DNA of 64,000 nt from Paramecium sonneborni (taxonomy: Eukaryota > Ciliophora > Oligohymenophorea > Peniculida > Parameciidae). A program made the position numbers and the translations under genes. Shown in pieces: positions 11,748-27,880 of this stretch (its first letter is position 1; every line of letters starts with the position of its first letter). The notes under the pieces were generated by a model. The model ran no database searches and was not told where the DNA came from. It saw nothing but the letters and a program-made list of their open reading frames with translations. The DNA is taken from contig CAJJDN010000019.1 of NCBI GenBank assembly GCA_905182985.1, positions 587,760 to 651,759 on the forward strand. The letters are read 5' to 3'.

Positions 11748-12305
11748 ATGCTTCATTAGCCTTCAGAATCTCCTCATAAATAGACCTCAAAACGATTTGC
11801 TCTGAAAAAAGAAATACCTATTATAAAATAATTTCGAAAAATTTACAAACAATATAATTAAATACCTCATCCACATCTAATCTAAAAAGACTTTAATAGA
11901 GAATAAAGAAAACAAATAGAATTAGAAGTTGAGCGTCTTTCTAAATCTCTCACACTCGACTTTGATATCTTTTTTAATAGAAAAATCCAAACTGATTAAA
12001 ATAAATCTAGCAATGATGATTCAGAACATTCCCCATTTTCGTAAAACACTTTCACGGAAGACACATTGTTAAAGAAATAAAACAAAAAAGAATTAGATTT
12101 CAACATGTTATATTAAATATATTTAAAGAATCAATTTACAGAAGGTAATTACAATAATTTACATTAGATAAGAAATAAAGATGTTTAGAATGGTTATCGA
12201 AAAATTGAGTTTAGTTATTCAAACATTTAGGCATTATCTAAATTACTATATAATTACCGCAACATTGATAGTCTGTAGTAGATTGGTGAGTGGAGTTTTT
12301 AGTGA
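11748..12305 (+). CDS. Hypothetical protein, 185 aa
   Basis: Open frame of 186 codons with no intron required, ending in TGA at 12303-12305. The composition (ESPHKQ..., SNDDSEHSPFS, charged helix KQIELEVERLSKSL) looks coding rather than random: Glu, Asp, Ser, Pro and Arg are frequent. No conserved domain or membrane segment recognised. A start at 11748 is chosen because it is the first in-frame ATG. The C-terminus could be extended by an unseen intron near the stop. Function unknown. Confidence 0.5.
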
Positions 12306-12789
12306 TTTTATAATGCTATTCTAGTATAATAAATCTTTTCTCTTTATTTTTGATCTAATAAACTGACTCACAATTAACAATCAAAATTAATTAACCATTA
12401 TGAATTCCATTACAGTCTCGTGATTATAATATATTAAAATTATTATTTTGTTTGAGAATTAATTTATTTTTTTTTGGATATTGAAAAGGAATAAGAATAT
12501 GTATTGGAAAAAACTTGGAAATTGATTAACAGAATTGCAATTATCACTAATTAAAATAAATTTTAATATATAAAATTTAATCTAATAAACTAAGTTATGA
12601 CATAAAATTAATTAATGTGTAATGGTTTACTTAATTCAATCAATTAATAATAAATCATAAATTAATCAAATTCTTATTTTGGTATGTAGTATAAAATAAG
12701 TAATTAGGAATGGAAACCTTGAAATGCAAAATGTAGACTTATAATATTTAAAATTAGAATAGAAATGAATGCTATTGCAAAATAAATGA
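12306..12789. other. Intergenic spacer between convergent genes
   Basis: AT-rich, many TGA/TCA triplets, no feature recognised between the stops at 12305 and 12790. Confidence 0.5.
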
Positions 12790-13164
12790 TCAAATTTTGA
12801 AATCATCATCATCTCTGCTCATTCTTCTTTGCAATCCAACATTCTATGGTGTAGTTGGTATGCCGAATTTATAAATTGGTGAAAATTCTTCAACATCAAT
12901 ATCATCTTAAGCATTTGTAAGCATTCGTTAATCAAGAATGAATTGTTAAAGTATTTATTATTGTTGTTTATGCTGCTGAAGAACTTTATATAATAAATTT
13001 TGATCAATCATCTTTTTTTAAGTTGGTTATTGGCTTGTATTTTTTTTAGGCTTTTTAATTTTATTTGTAACTATTTTCTCTTTGAGATCTTCTTTTTTTG
13101 CCTCTTTTTGCTATTATCTATAATTTTTGTAAACAATAAAAGGCTCTTTAGAATTAGAAGCCAT
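12790..13164 (-). CDS. Small basic coiled protein, 124 aa
   Basis: Uninterrupted frame of 125 codons starting MASNSKEPF. The first half is Lys-rich (KEAKKEDLKEK), the middle is Gln-rich (LQQHKQQQQILQQ) and the tail is acidic with GIPTTPQNVGLQRRMS. No domain recognised. It is divergently placed 112 bp from the TTLL gene start at 13277 and probably shares its promoter region. No intron. Function unknown; coding likelihood rests on length, composition and spacing. Confidence 0.6.
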
Positions 13165-13276
13165 TCTTGAATTCTTTATTAATTATATTATTTTATATTT
13201 ATATTTATATAATACATATTTATATCATTAGTTTGATCTAATAATAGTCATTATATTTAATAACTGTATATAAAAT

Positions 13277-15561
<2,285 letters not shown>

Positions 15562-15631
15562 TTTTACATTTCTACAGATTTAATATTTTTTTATTAGGAT
15601 TTTAGATTATAAAATATAATATAAATAAAAA

Positions 15632-17465
<1,834 letters not shown>

Positions 17466-18062
17466 ATATTTTAAACTTTATTATTAGTATGTTATAATAT
17501 AAAAAGAATATGAATTCTTTGAATAATTAAATAGCTCCAAGTAAGACAATAAATTAATTTATAATAAAATACAAAAAGATTATAAAATTCTTCAGATTAC
17601 AGTAATTCCGTTTTCATCAACTTTTTTTTTATTTTCAATTTAAATTTTATAATCAAAATTAGGCTTACCCATTTTAACATTTTATTATATTTGTTGTCAA
17701 TAAAACTTGACTTATTTTATAGAAATTCATTATAATCTATCAATTGGATAATAAATATTTTATCTACCTAATTTGATTCAAATAGGAATACTAAATTATA
17801 TTCACAAATTTTTGAATAACTGAAATAAAGAAAAAGTAAATGTTATCAATTAAAATACATACTTACTTTAAATATAATTATAAATTACTTTTTTTCCAAT
17901 AGAAGAAAAATAAACATGGTTCTTATGGTTACAAGAAAAAATAAGGTAAAAAACAGAAGGTTAAACATATAAATCAATTAAATTTATAATATAAAATTTT
18001 AAAGTTAGATCTTTTATCGTTAAGTTAATTAATAAGAAATATTTGAATAATTTTTAGAATAA
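17466..18062. other. Intergenic region between convergent genes
   Basis: No confident gene. A 26-codon minus-strand ORF starts at 17672 (MGKPNFDYK...) and a 68-codon plus-strand ORF spans 17840-18046 with a Lys-rich stretch (HGSYGYKKKQGKKQKVK). Either could be a tiny gene or the last exon of something unseen; neither has a recognisable domain. Confidence 0.35.
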
Positions 18063-20069
18063 TCAATCTGATGAAAAATTTACTTTATAAATTTAATATA
18101 AATCTTGTAATTTTTCTTGTTCTGCATCTCGACAAATATATTTGTAAATCTCATTAGGAGAAATTAAATCTTTGCTTTTGCGGCCATTCATAATACCTTT
18201 AAAAGAGAGTGAAATTTAATTTAAATTGAATACTCGATTAATCAAATGGCATATAATTGATTTCAATAACATAGTATTATATTTAATTTCTGGCTTTTAT
18301 GCAAGTTTCATTTCTCTTTCCAAAAACTTGGAAGTTGTTTATAAAAATTTTCTATATCCATGTTTCAAAAATTCCTCAGAACGACATTTGTATATACTTA
18401 AAGAATGACTATCGTTTTGTTGTCTTTAAAAACAACCTGAATCTGCTTCTAATTCATCTCGAACAACTTTCTCAATTCTTTCATCTTTCAAATAGATTTA
18501 GCAATGTGTAATAAATATTCCTTTAAGAATGGTACCTAATTCTATAATTTTTTTTTTAATATTGTTCTCAAAAATAACTTTTTAAGTATCCATTTTAAAG
18601 AGTTTCCATACATCTTATTATTAATTGTAACAATTCCATGGGCAGATATCTTCATTTACTTTTTCCAGTAATTCAACCAAAATAAGATAACCCATTTTTC
18701 TTAACAAATAAGCTAAGACATACTCTAATTAAAACTTTTTTTTTTATAATTCTAATATAAATTCCTCAGCAGTTACCTCTAAATATGTATGTTTAAATAA
18801 TTCCATTCTTATGAATTACCATATTTAATAAAATCTTGATTCCTATATAAATATAATATAAACTTACATATTGACCTTAAATTTGATGAGGAAAATATTT
18901 TTCAATATTATTTTAATCATCTAATTCACTTTGGAAACCATCTTACAATCTTGAGGATGTTGATGGAAATGAAAAAGGTACTTAATTTTCTGAATTTTTA
19001 GGACTCAAATCAAAATTTAAGGGAGGAATTCTAAAAAAAGTATAATTTCAAATTTTTACATTAGTTCATAAGGGTAAAGATTCGGTTGTTGAAAATGAAG
19101 TTCTTGAGTTTATAATATCTCAGATTCACTTTTTTCAATAGTTTTTATTTCTTCAATCATCTATTTTTCATTGAAATTTTCATAAAATCTCAAATAATTT
19201 TAGTATTTAGGGAGATTCAAGCTCTTTATAAACTGATTATTATAAATTTATGAAAAAGAAAACCTATCATTCATATTATATGTGAGAAGTCCTTAAATAA
19301 ATTAGCAAAATTCTTTGGGGTATCTATCAGTATCAGCATCAATGCATTTTGATTTATCCATTTATATTTTTAGATAATTAGCATATTCATTTATATCCTT
19401 ATAAAACATTCTTTTGGTTTTAGTTGTATCATTTTATTCTATTGCATTTATAGGTCTTAATTTTACTAAATGAAATAGTACTGCTCCTAATAACCAAGAA
19501 TCAATTTTGATATTATATATTAAAGGAGATTATTCTAATATAATTTATATATAATTATTACCTTCTCTTAATATTTTGACTATTTCTGGTGGAACGATAA
19601 TATCTGAGGTTTAGTTCATTAATTTTGGTCCAAAACCAAAGTCCATGAAATGAAGTTGTCCTCTGCAATCCAATATATTTCTTGTAGAAAATACCCTCCC
19701 CAATATATTTTTTTAATGCAGTTGATATAATGTATCAAGTATCTAAGTTAAATAATGCTTGATAAGTTCAAAACTTATTGATTCTGTATTCCCCCTATGT
19801 TTCTTTATTTTTGTTTCTAAATTTTCTCCTTCTACATATTCAAAAAGAATATATTTTTAATTATTAAAATCAATTTACTTTACATATTACCTAAGAGATT
19901 TGCAGTTTTTTAATAATTATTCTTCCTTTTTTAGACTATATTATTAAAAATTAGATTAAACATTATAAGCGTAATAATTTGTTTTTTTCTTCTCAAATTC
20001 TTCTTCAACCTGATATAAAGTCCCTGTATTAGAAGTAAATATTTCAAATTTGATATTTAATTTGTTCAT
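18063..20069 (-). CDS. Pseudokinase with long C-terminal extension
   Basis: 641-aa product after introns 19535-19561, 19031-19059 and 18843-18867. The N-terminal ~290 residues follow a kinase fold: hinge YILFEYVEGENL, then LYQLHQKNILGRVFSTRNIL where YLHxxxIxHRDLKxxNIL is expected, then LHFMDFGFGP, IIVPPEIVK and IDSWLLGAVLFHL. The catalytic HRD Asp is absent while DFG is kept, so the protein is probably catalytically dead and acts as a binding or scaffold module. The C-terminal ~350 residues are helical and charged, with no domain recognised. Introns place the pieces in one frame exactly. Its start is 128 bp from the divergent YTH gene. Confidence 0.82.
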
Positions 20070-20197
20070 TTGTTAGATAGAATATATTAAAAGAAATAAA
20101 TTATAAAAAATTTGTTTAATAAATAAGATTTTTATATAGACAAGGCAATTATTAATTATAAAATATTGAATTAAGTAAATAATAAAATAAATATAAT

Positions 20198-21249
20198 ATG
20201 CAAGCTAATCCTATATGTGCTTAGCCTTTAGCTCAATATTTAGAGAATTATGATAATTTTGAGGAAGTGTCAGAAACTTTTAAGTGTTTATAAAAAATTC
20301 ATTAACCACTTGAACCTGAGGCAACATTTTTTTTGATACGCGCTCCAACAAAAGATAATGTTCATCGAGCAATAAAATATGGTATTTGGACTAGGTATAC
20401 ATACTTATGAAAATAGTTCGAGTCGAAATAATAAAAAGTTGAATGATGCTTCTCGACCTGTATATTTACTTTTCAATGTTACACAGACTTCTCATTTCAT
20501 TGGATTGGCAAAAATTATTAGTGAATTTAGGGATAAAATGCATTTTAAATATTGGGCTGAGGAAAATAAATGGTTTGGATCATTTCTAATTGAATGGGTA
20601 TTTATTAAAGACATACAAGGTTTTCATTAGAGATTTACCATATAATGAACTAAGTATGATAACATAATCAAGTGGCAAATGTATACATGAAATGATAGAT
20701 TGTACTCAAATTGAAAATGCTGAATAGATTTACAGTGCATTTTAACGTCAACCACAAAAAAGCTGTATGCTTAAAAGTTTCAAGGAATTAGATAATTCTG
20801 AAGTATAAAATTTGATAATTAATTTAAGAGAAGAAAAAGAAATGAAAGAGATACAAATCCCAACTTTGATATCTAATTTTAAGAATATATATCTGTCTTT
20901 GAATAGATGCCTTTCTCTTTCTCTGTCACTTCTTATTAAAGGAGAAAACAATAAGAATTGTAAAATTAGTACTTCTAATAATACTAATACTATTATTCAA
21001 GTCCTTGGTATGGAGTAGGTATATTATATATCAATTATTCTAGCTTAACCTACTTTTTGGAATTCTGAGTTTTAATCTCAAACTCAGTAATACTAATTAT
21101 AGAAAGTATCAAAAAATAATGCTGGTTTTTACTAGACTTAAAATTAAAATAGACCTCAAACTTAAAATATTTAATTAACTAAACATTTGTAAAAAAAATA
21201 ATAAGTTTAAAATAAAAATAATACTCTAGAGAGTCCGAAAAAATAATGA
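20198..21249 (+). CDS. YTH-domain RNA-binding protein
   Basis: 335-aa protein with two 22-nt introns (20395-20416 and 20598-20619). The YTH domain spans about residues 45-190: FLIRAPTKDNVHRAIKYGIW, ASRPVYLLFNVTQTSHFIGLAKI, YWAEENKWFGSFLIEW, VFIRDLPYNEL. The tryptophans expected for the aromatic cage that reads N6-methyladenosine in RNA are present. The C-terminus has a Glu/Lys helix and a Gln/Asn-rich tail. The role as an m6A reader follows from the family; the targets are unknown. The second intron duplicates the sense of the following exon start (VFIK / VFIR), but only its removal gives a continuous domain. A further optional intron may lie at about 21019-21043. Confidence 0.92.
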
Positions 21250-21352
21250 TTATTTAGTATATAATTAATGTTAATTTATTATATATTTATTAATCAACAA
21301 TAGATTAATTATGATTAAATTAAATTAAAAATAAAGATCTTAATCTAGTAAC

Positions 21353-22534
21353 ATGTAAGGACATTATGAAAAGAACATTAATTTTTATACCTAATAAGAA
21401 AATGATGTAGAAAAGATTTTTGGTTAATTTCTACAGGAATCTCAAACAAAGACTATAAATTATGAAAAACTATAATAATATAGATAATTTTTGGCTATGA
21501 CTCATGAAAGGATAAATTAGGAGTAATCAAAAGCAGATCTAATAGAACTTAATAAAATCTAAAAAAAAGAAATAAAAAAGAGTAAAAAGTCAAATTACTA
21601 AAAGGAATGACTAATTTTATACATATATGAATTATAAATTATCAATTAATTGCTAAATATTTATCTCAAAAAAATAGTATTATAATTGTAGGTTCCATAA
21701 TAGAATTAGGAATATTTTTATTTCAAATATATTGTTGAATATTTGAGTGATTAAAATAAAATATAAATGCAATAACAATAGCAAATATATGAGCAATATG
21801 ATGCTCTTTGTTTTGGAGAGGAATAGGAGGAACATTTAAAAAATTTAATTCATTTATTAAAAACTAAAAGGAGAAAGCCAAAGCCTTAGATTATTCAAAA
21901 AGATGATGAAGAAGGCTATTAATTTGATACTTTGAAGGAGGTTAAAGAGAATGGTTCACATTTATCTAATCTTTCATCAGATACTCATTAAACTTTTATT
22001 TCAATCAACATTACCGATTATGAAGCAAGATAATTATAAAAAATGTTAGAGGATTTATTTAAGGAGTTTAAATAACAATAATGCGAAAAAGAAAGATATA
22101 AAAAGGCTTATTCAGAATTGTATTAAAATTCTTAATCTGGAATTAAAGAAATTTAAAAAAAAATTAGTAATTCTGATGTAGTGTAAAATAACAAAAAGAT
22201 TGAATCTTAAGATATTAAATATTCTACAGATAACTCAAATAAAACGAGCAAGAAAGTTTTAAATCCAAATCAAATAGTATAGAGTTTAAGAAAATTAAAT
22301 ACCACATATTAAAAATATTTGGATGAGATAAGAAAATCTAAGTAACATAATCACAGTGATTAGGCTTTTAATTAATTAAGACAAAAGGTTGAGAAATTTT
22401 AAGAATAACAACAAAATATGAAGAAAGATATATTAATTCTTTAAGAATGTCGAACAATATTGAATGAAAATGAAAAAATATTGTTAGAACATGATTAGGA
22501 ATTGATAGGAATAAATTAAATATTTTAGAGATGA
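21353..22534 (+). CDS. Coiled-coil protein with one in-frame TGA
   Basis: One frame runs 394 codons and is interrupted only by TGA at 21608-21610. Downstream it reads as a typical charged coiled coil (YKKAYSELYQ, LRKLNTTYQKYLDEIRK, LRQKVEKFQEQQQNMKK). No single intron with GT-AG ends and usable length removes the TGA. The nearest candidates (for example 23 nt ending at 21603) lead to a second TGA. So the gene carries a nonsense codon at a place where Trp would fit, or the exon structure has not been solved, or the base is an assembly error. The gene is 103 bp after the YTH stop and converges with the dehydrogenase gene. No enzymatic motif. Confidence 0.6.
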
Positions 22535-23716
22535 GTCGAATATAATGAATATTTATAAAATTTTTATGCTTGTTGTAATTAAATATGTAAATTGAATCAT
22601 TTTTTTTTGCTTGTAATATGATTGATCAATCCTTCAGGTTCATTTTCTAAAGGAATGCCTCTATTAACAACAATATCAGTGGCTCTAATTTCCATGGAGA
22701 TAGAACCTTCAACAGGACATACAGCATGACATAGAGCACAACCAGTACATAATTCTTCAATAATGTTTGGGTAGGAATTAAAATTATCGAATTTAATTGC
22801 TTAATATCCTGAATCTAAACAGGTTAAATAGCACCTACCACATTTTAAGCAAGAATCTTCATTAATTTTAGGGATTAAGAAGTTCTCTCTTTTCATATCA
22901 GCTATATCTTTAATATGATGTAATCCAGTTCCTACAAGATTTTTGATTTTATTATTGGAACTGAATGAATAGGCAGGTTTAGAAGTGGTTGGGAATTATC
23001 CTTTCCATTATTTTTAATTAAGATGATTAGAAGCAAAAAGATGTGCTTAAAGACTAGTTTTAAGATCATAGAAGACTGTAGCGAAATCTTAGTCTTACAC
23101 AGCTGAACAAATTTAAAAGGCAGAGGCTCCATATCTTAAGAATGAGAGTGCATGATCACCTTGAATGATACCTCCACTACCAAATATGATAAGATCAGGG
23201 ATAGCTTTAGCAACTTCTGAAGTTTTTCTCAAAGCAATAGGTCTTAACATAGATCCACATCCTCCACCATAGGTAACATTATTTTCTTCTCCAACAGCTG
23301 GCCAAGGTGTTCCTAAAGGATCTGGATCCATTAAAGTAGGAAAAGTATTAGTTAATGTAACTGCTTTTGCTCCACCATCTTTTGCAGCTTAAGCAATAAC
23401 TGCTGAATCAGGATAATTTGGAGTAATCTTAACAATAACAGGAATGTCTATCTCAGATGTTACCCATTCACAAATATCCTTTACTATTTATGGATTCTCT
23501 CCACATGCTCTACCCATTCCTAATTCTGTCATTCCGTGAGGACATGATAAATTCAATTCCAACATATCAAATTATGCTTCATTTTTACATTTTCTTGTTA
23601 ATTCTCTCCAATCTTTTTCATTATGTTAACACATTATGCTACCTATTAAAACATTATTCGGAAATTCTTTCTTAATTTATTTACTACCCTCCAACCAATA
23701 TTTTGCTGATTTTTCA
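22442..23716. repeat. Assembly duplication A, copy 1 (1275 bp)
   Basis: Identical by eye to 23718-24992, separated by a single N at 23717. It carries the end of the coiled-coil gene and the 3' part of the dehydrogenase gene. An exact copy abutting an N points to unmerged overlapping contig ends rather than a biological tandem repeat. Confidence 0.9.
22597..23716 (-). CDS. Dihydropyrimidine dehydrogenase, redundant C-terminal copy
   Basis: Encodes the same C-terminal part as 23873-24992 (stop at 22597), including the [15 protein letters not shown] segment and the two [4Fe-4S] motifs. It is cut at the N at 23717. It should be treated as an assembly duplicate of the full gene at 23873-26889, not as a second gene. 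Confidence 0.75.
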
Positions 23717-23717
23717 N

Positions 23718-24992
23718 TAAGAATGTCGAACAATATTGAATGAAAATGAAAAAATATTGTTAGAACATGATTAGGAATTGATAGGAATAAATTAAATATT
23801 TTAGAGATGAGTCGAATATAATGAATATTTATAAAATTTTTATGCTTGTTGTAATTAAATATGTAAATTGAATCATTTTTTTTTGCTTGTAATATGATTG
23901 ATCAATCCTTCAGGTTCATTTTCTAAAGGAATGCCTCTATTAACAACAATATCAGTGGCTCTAATTTCCATGGAGATAGAACCTTCAACAGGACATACAG
24001 CATGACATAGAGCACAACCAGTACATAATTCTTCAATAATGTTTGGGTAGGAATTAAAATTATCGAATTTAATTGCTTAATATCCTGAATCTAAACAGGT
24101 TAAATAGCACCTACCACATTTTAAGCAAGAATCTTCATTAATTTTAGGGATTAAGAAGTTCTCTCTTTTCATATCAGCTATATCTTTAATATGATGTAAT
24201 CCAGTTCCTACAAGATTTTTGATTTTATTATTGGAACTGAATGAATAGGCAGGTTTAGAAGTGGTTGGGAATTATCCTTTCCATTATTTTTAATTAAGAT
24301 GATTAGAAGCAAAAAGATGTGCTTAAAGACTAGTTTTAAGATCATAGAAGACTGTAGCGAAATCTTAGTCTTACACAGCTGAACAAATTTAAAAGGCAGA
24401 GGCTCCATATCTTAAGAATGAGAGTGCATGATCACCTTGAATGATACCTCCACTACCAAATATGATAAGATCAGGGATAGCTTTAGCAACTTCTGAAGTT
24501 TTTCTCAAAGCAATAGGTCTTAACATAGATCCACATCCTCCACCATAGGTAACATTATTTTCTTCTCCAACAGCTGGCCAAGGTGTTCCTAAAGGATCTG
24601 GATCCATTAAAGTAGGAAAAGTATTAGTTAATGTAACTGCTTTTGCTCCACCATCTTTTGCAGCTTAAGCAATAACTGCTGAATCAGGATAATTTGGAGT
24701 AATCTTAACAATAACAGGAATGTCTATCTCAGATGTTACCCATTCACAAATATCCTTTACTATTTATGGATTCTCTCCACATGCTCTACCCATTCCTAAT
24801 TCTGTCATTCCGTGAGGACATGATAAATTCAATTCCAACATATCAAATTATGCTTCATTTTTACATTTTCTTGTTAATTCTCTCCAATCTTTTTCATTAT
24901 GTTAACACATTATGCTACCTATTAAAACATTATTCGGAAATTCTTTCTTAATTTATTTACTACCCTCCAACCAATATTTTGCTGATTTTTCA
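23718..24992. repeat. Assembly duplication A, copy 2 (1275 bp)
   Basis: Second copy of 22442-23716. This one is continuous with the upstream part of the dehydrogenase gene. It also repeats the last ~90 bp of the coiled-coil gene. Confidence 0.9.
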
Positions 24993-26889
24993 CTAATTAA
25001 TTCAATATTTGCATATCCTGGATCTTATTTTAATGGATCTGTAGTACTTTTATAAATTCTCGGAGATACATTTGTAATTGCATCTTTATCTAATACAAAT
25101 GTCTTTACAACTGCAAAACCCCATCCTTCTTAAAATGCTCTTTTTATCATTGGATATGAAGTTGTTGGAGGTGCTGAAGCTAAACCAAAAGGATTTGGAA
25201 AATTAACTCCCAATATATTAATACTTAAATCTATATTGTCAATCTCTGTTGAATATGAAGGTAAATGATCTGGTGTCAATTAAGAAATCGAATACTTTCT
25301 CTATAAGTAATTATGAATATTCCAAGAAGATGTTTTACCATCATTCACAGCATCTACTAAATTTGCCACTCCAACAGCATCCCCACCTGCATATAACCAA
25401 TCACATCCTTTTACTTAATGTTTCTCATTTATTTATACAAATCCATTCTCTGAATTTATAAACTCTTACAATTCTTTATTCTGTATCTCTGAACCAAATG
25501 CTGTTATCAAATAATCAAAACTCATTCTGCATTTCTCTCCAGTTAGCTTGTATTTTAGATTATAGGGATCATTATTTATAGGAAGATTTTATTCCAACTC
25601 AATTTCTTTCAATTACCCATTAATATCAATTAATTTTATTGGCTACTCATAAGGAATAAAGTTAATCCCCTCATTCTTAGAAGGTATTAAAATCTCATCA
25701 TTTGCTCTAATATCCTACCATCCTCTTCTAAATATAACACTAACTCGTTCAGCACCACATCTATATGCTGATCTAGCACAATCTAATGCAGTATCTCCTA
25801 TACCTAATACTATGACATGTCCTGATAATTTTGGAGTCCCTTCTATATCTTTATCTTATTTCACTGCTTTATTCACTTTAGGCAAGAAGGTCTTTGAATT
25901 TAATATATGACTTTATGAATAAATATTTCCTAAACCCTTTTTTGGCTCATTTAATCCACAACCAATGAATATACACTCAAATCCATCCTTTCTTAGAGAT
26001 TCTATACTGAAATCCTTACCAAACTCTTTCCCAAATTGGAATTTAATTCCTAATTGTTTTACTTATTCAATTTCCCAATTTATGTCATCTACTGGAGAAC
26101 GATTCATCGGTATTTCGCTCATAACTAATCCTCCAGCATGTTGCTACTTCTCAAATATAGTAATATTTTTATAGCCTAATCTTCCCAAAAAGGTAGCACA
26201 TGATAAAGAAGCTGCACCAGCGCCAATCAACGCAATGGATGATTCGAATACAAAATGATCATTTTTTGGTAATCTAATATCCCGAATTTGTTTAACACCC
26301 ATATCCTAAATGGTTATTAAAGTTTTTACCTTAAACATTGAAACTGCAAACTCTTATAGTTTGTTTATTTTTATAGCTCCCTTCTCACTTGATGATACAT
26401 TGCAATTTCTTGCACATAATTCACTAATTGGACATAATTGGCCACAACTCAAACCCAAAGGATTATCTGTTAGAATTACTTTAGCTGCTCCATACCTAAA
26501 GATGGATAGAGAACCGTTTTATACCAATTTTTTTTCTCTATGTTGTATATAAAGCTTTTGATATCTATTGTTGTACTGCATCCTTTTTAGCAAGGTGCAT
26601 CGGTACATTTTAAGCATCTTTAAGCTTCCCGAATAGCTTCACTTATTGACAGACGACTCTCATCTTTTTTCCAGTTTTTATTTTTTTCACAACCTTGACA
26701 TTTTCCACTACGATCATAGCATTTTGAATATTTTTCCCTCTCTTTTGTGTTTCTAATTGTAGCTGTTGATATTTATCTTGGAGCTGAAGATAAAACATTC
26801 TTCTCTAAAAATTAAGAGAAATCCAAAAAGTTTTTAGATGAAACACTAGATTGGTTATACTTTTTTATAGAAAGAATTTGACGAATCAT
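23873..26889 (-). CDS. DPYD: Dihydropyrimidine dehydrogenase (NADP+), full length
   Basis: 987-aa enzyme of pyrimidine catabolism: reduces uracil and thymine to their 5,6-dihydro forms with NADPH. N-terminal [4Fe-4S] cysteines ([14 protein letters not shown] and [17 protein letters not shown]), an FAD/NAD Rossmann segment ([42 protein letters not shown]), then the FMN barrel with [25 protein letters not shown] motif whose Cys near residue 672 is the catalytic base. The C-terminal ferredoxin motifs are [11 protein letters not shown] and [11 protein letters not shown]. Introns: 26496-26524 and 26306-26329. Length and domain order match animal DPYD (about 1025 aa). The N-terminus [13 protein letters not shown] is mildly basic; targeting cannot be decided. 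Confidence 0.95.
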
Positions 26890-27372
26890 AATAAATAATA
26901 TATAAACGCTGATAATTGGTATTCCCTTAAAAAGCTCTAAAATGATAATATAAATTGAGAATTTTAAAATTAATGCGTAATATTTAATAAATTAAAGAAT
27001 AAATTAAAATTCAATTCTTTTAATTGAAAAATTTGCAAATCAGTTATTCTAGCAAGAAAAAGAATCATTTGAATTTTTATAAAAATATGAAATAACTTAT
27101 TAGAAACTAATTATTATTCAATCAAATACATGTTTTAACGATATGAATTAATCATTTTAATTAGCCTAGAAAAAAAGCATATCACAATATTTTCACCAAA
27201 AATATGATGAAGATACTTTTAAAATATAAACAAGTTTAGAATTCATAAAATTTATTAATATTGGTAATCAAAAATTGTGTAATATTTTTCCTTATTATTA
27301 TAAATACAATATAAAAAAAAATAATCAAAAATTATATTATCTTATTTATTATTATTATAAGAAATATAGAAA
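26890..27372. other. Divergent intergenic region
   Basis: Very AT-rich; lies between the dehydrogenase start (minus) and the small coiled-coil gene (plus), so it should contain both promoters. No motif recognised. Confidence 0.5.
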
Positions 27373-27762
27373 ATGTCAAATCTTCAAAGCAGTATTCCTT
27401 TTCATGAATAGTAAAATCAAGATTAATTTAACCTAATTTTTTAATTATAAGAGGAAAATTAAAAACTCAAAGAGGAAAACTAACAACTATTATTAAATTA
27501 AGTTTAGCATCTACTCAAAATTTCATAATTATAAATGAAAAATAACGAATAAAAAAAAGAAAACAAAGATTTAAAAATGTATATTAAATCATAGATTAAA
27601 TCAAAAGAGTAATAATTGCAATTCAATAATGAAATTCTTAATAATTATAGAAATTTATAAAAACAACAATAAAAGGAGAATCAGATCATTCAATAAGCAC
27701 TCTTCGCATCCTATTCTTATGCATCTATTGAACAATAATAAGAAAGTGAAATAGAATAGTGA
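27373..27762 (+). CDS. Small coiled-coil protein, 129 aa
   Basis: Intron-less frame starting MSNLQSSIPFHEQQ. Most of the protein is one predicted coiled coil rich in Gln, Glu, Lys and Leu (LQEENQKLKEENQQLLLNQ, then KKENKDLKMYIK). No other domain. Length and composition are unlikely for chance DNA. It ends 37 bp before the 3' end of the convergent tRNA gene. Function unknown. Confidence 0.6.
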
Positions 27763-27789
27763 TCTTTATTAAAATTGACATCATATTAT

Positions 27790-27798
27790 AAAAAAAAA
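27790..27798 (-). terminator. RNA polymerase III terminator of tRNA-Ser
   Basis: A run of nine A on the plus strand (nine T on the tRNA strand) starts two bases after the mature tRNA 3' end. Oligo-T is the standard Pol III stop. Confidence 0.75.
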
Positions 27799-27799
27799 T

Positions 27800-27880
27800 C
27801 GTCAGCTGCAGGATTCGAACCTGCGCGGGTAAACCCAGTGGATTTCAAGTCCACCGCCTTAACCACTCGGCCAAACTGAC
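27800..27880 (-). tRNA. tRNA-Ser (anticodon UGA)
   Basis: The minus strand folds as a class II tRNA. The acceptor GTCAGTT pairs with AGCTGAC, the D arm contains GAGTGGTTAAGGC, the anticodon loop is CTTGAAA with anticodon TGA, the variable arm is long (TGGGTTTACCC), and the T arm is GCAGGTTCGAACCTGC. The long variable arm is diagnostic of Ser here. No intron. It reads UCA codons. Internal A and B boxes are intact, and an oligo-T terminator follows. Confidence 0.95.

Noticed and set aside
17840..18046. 68-codon ORF with a Lys-rich motif
   Set aside because: Short enough to arise by chance with one stop codon, no domain, and squeezed against the pseudokinase stop.
22597..26889. Tandem partial duplication of the dihydropyrimidine dehydrogenase gene
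   Set aside because: Copies are identical and abut a single N, as do four other pairs in the window; an assembly artefact is far more likely than a recent gene duplication.
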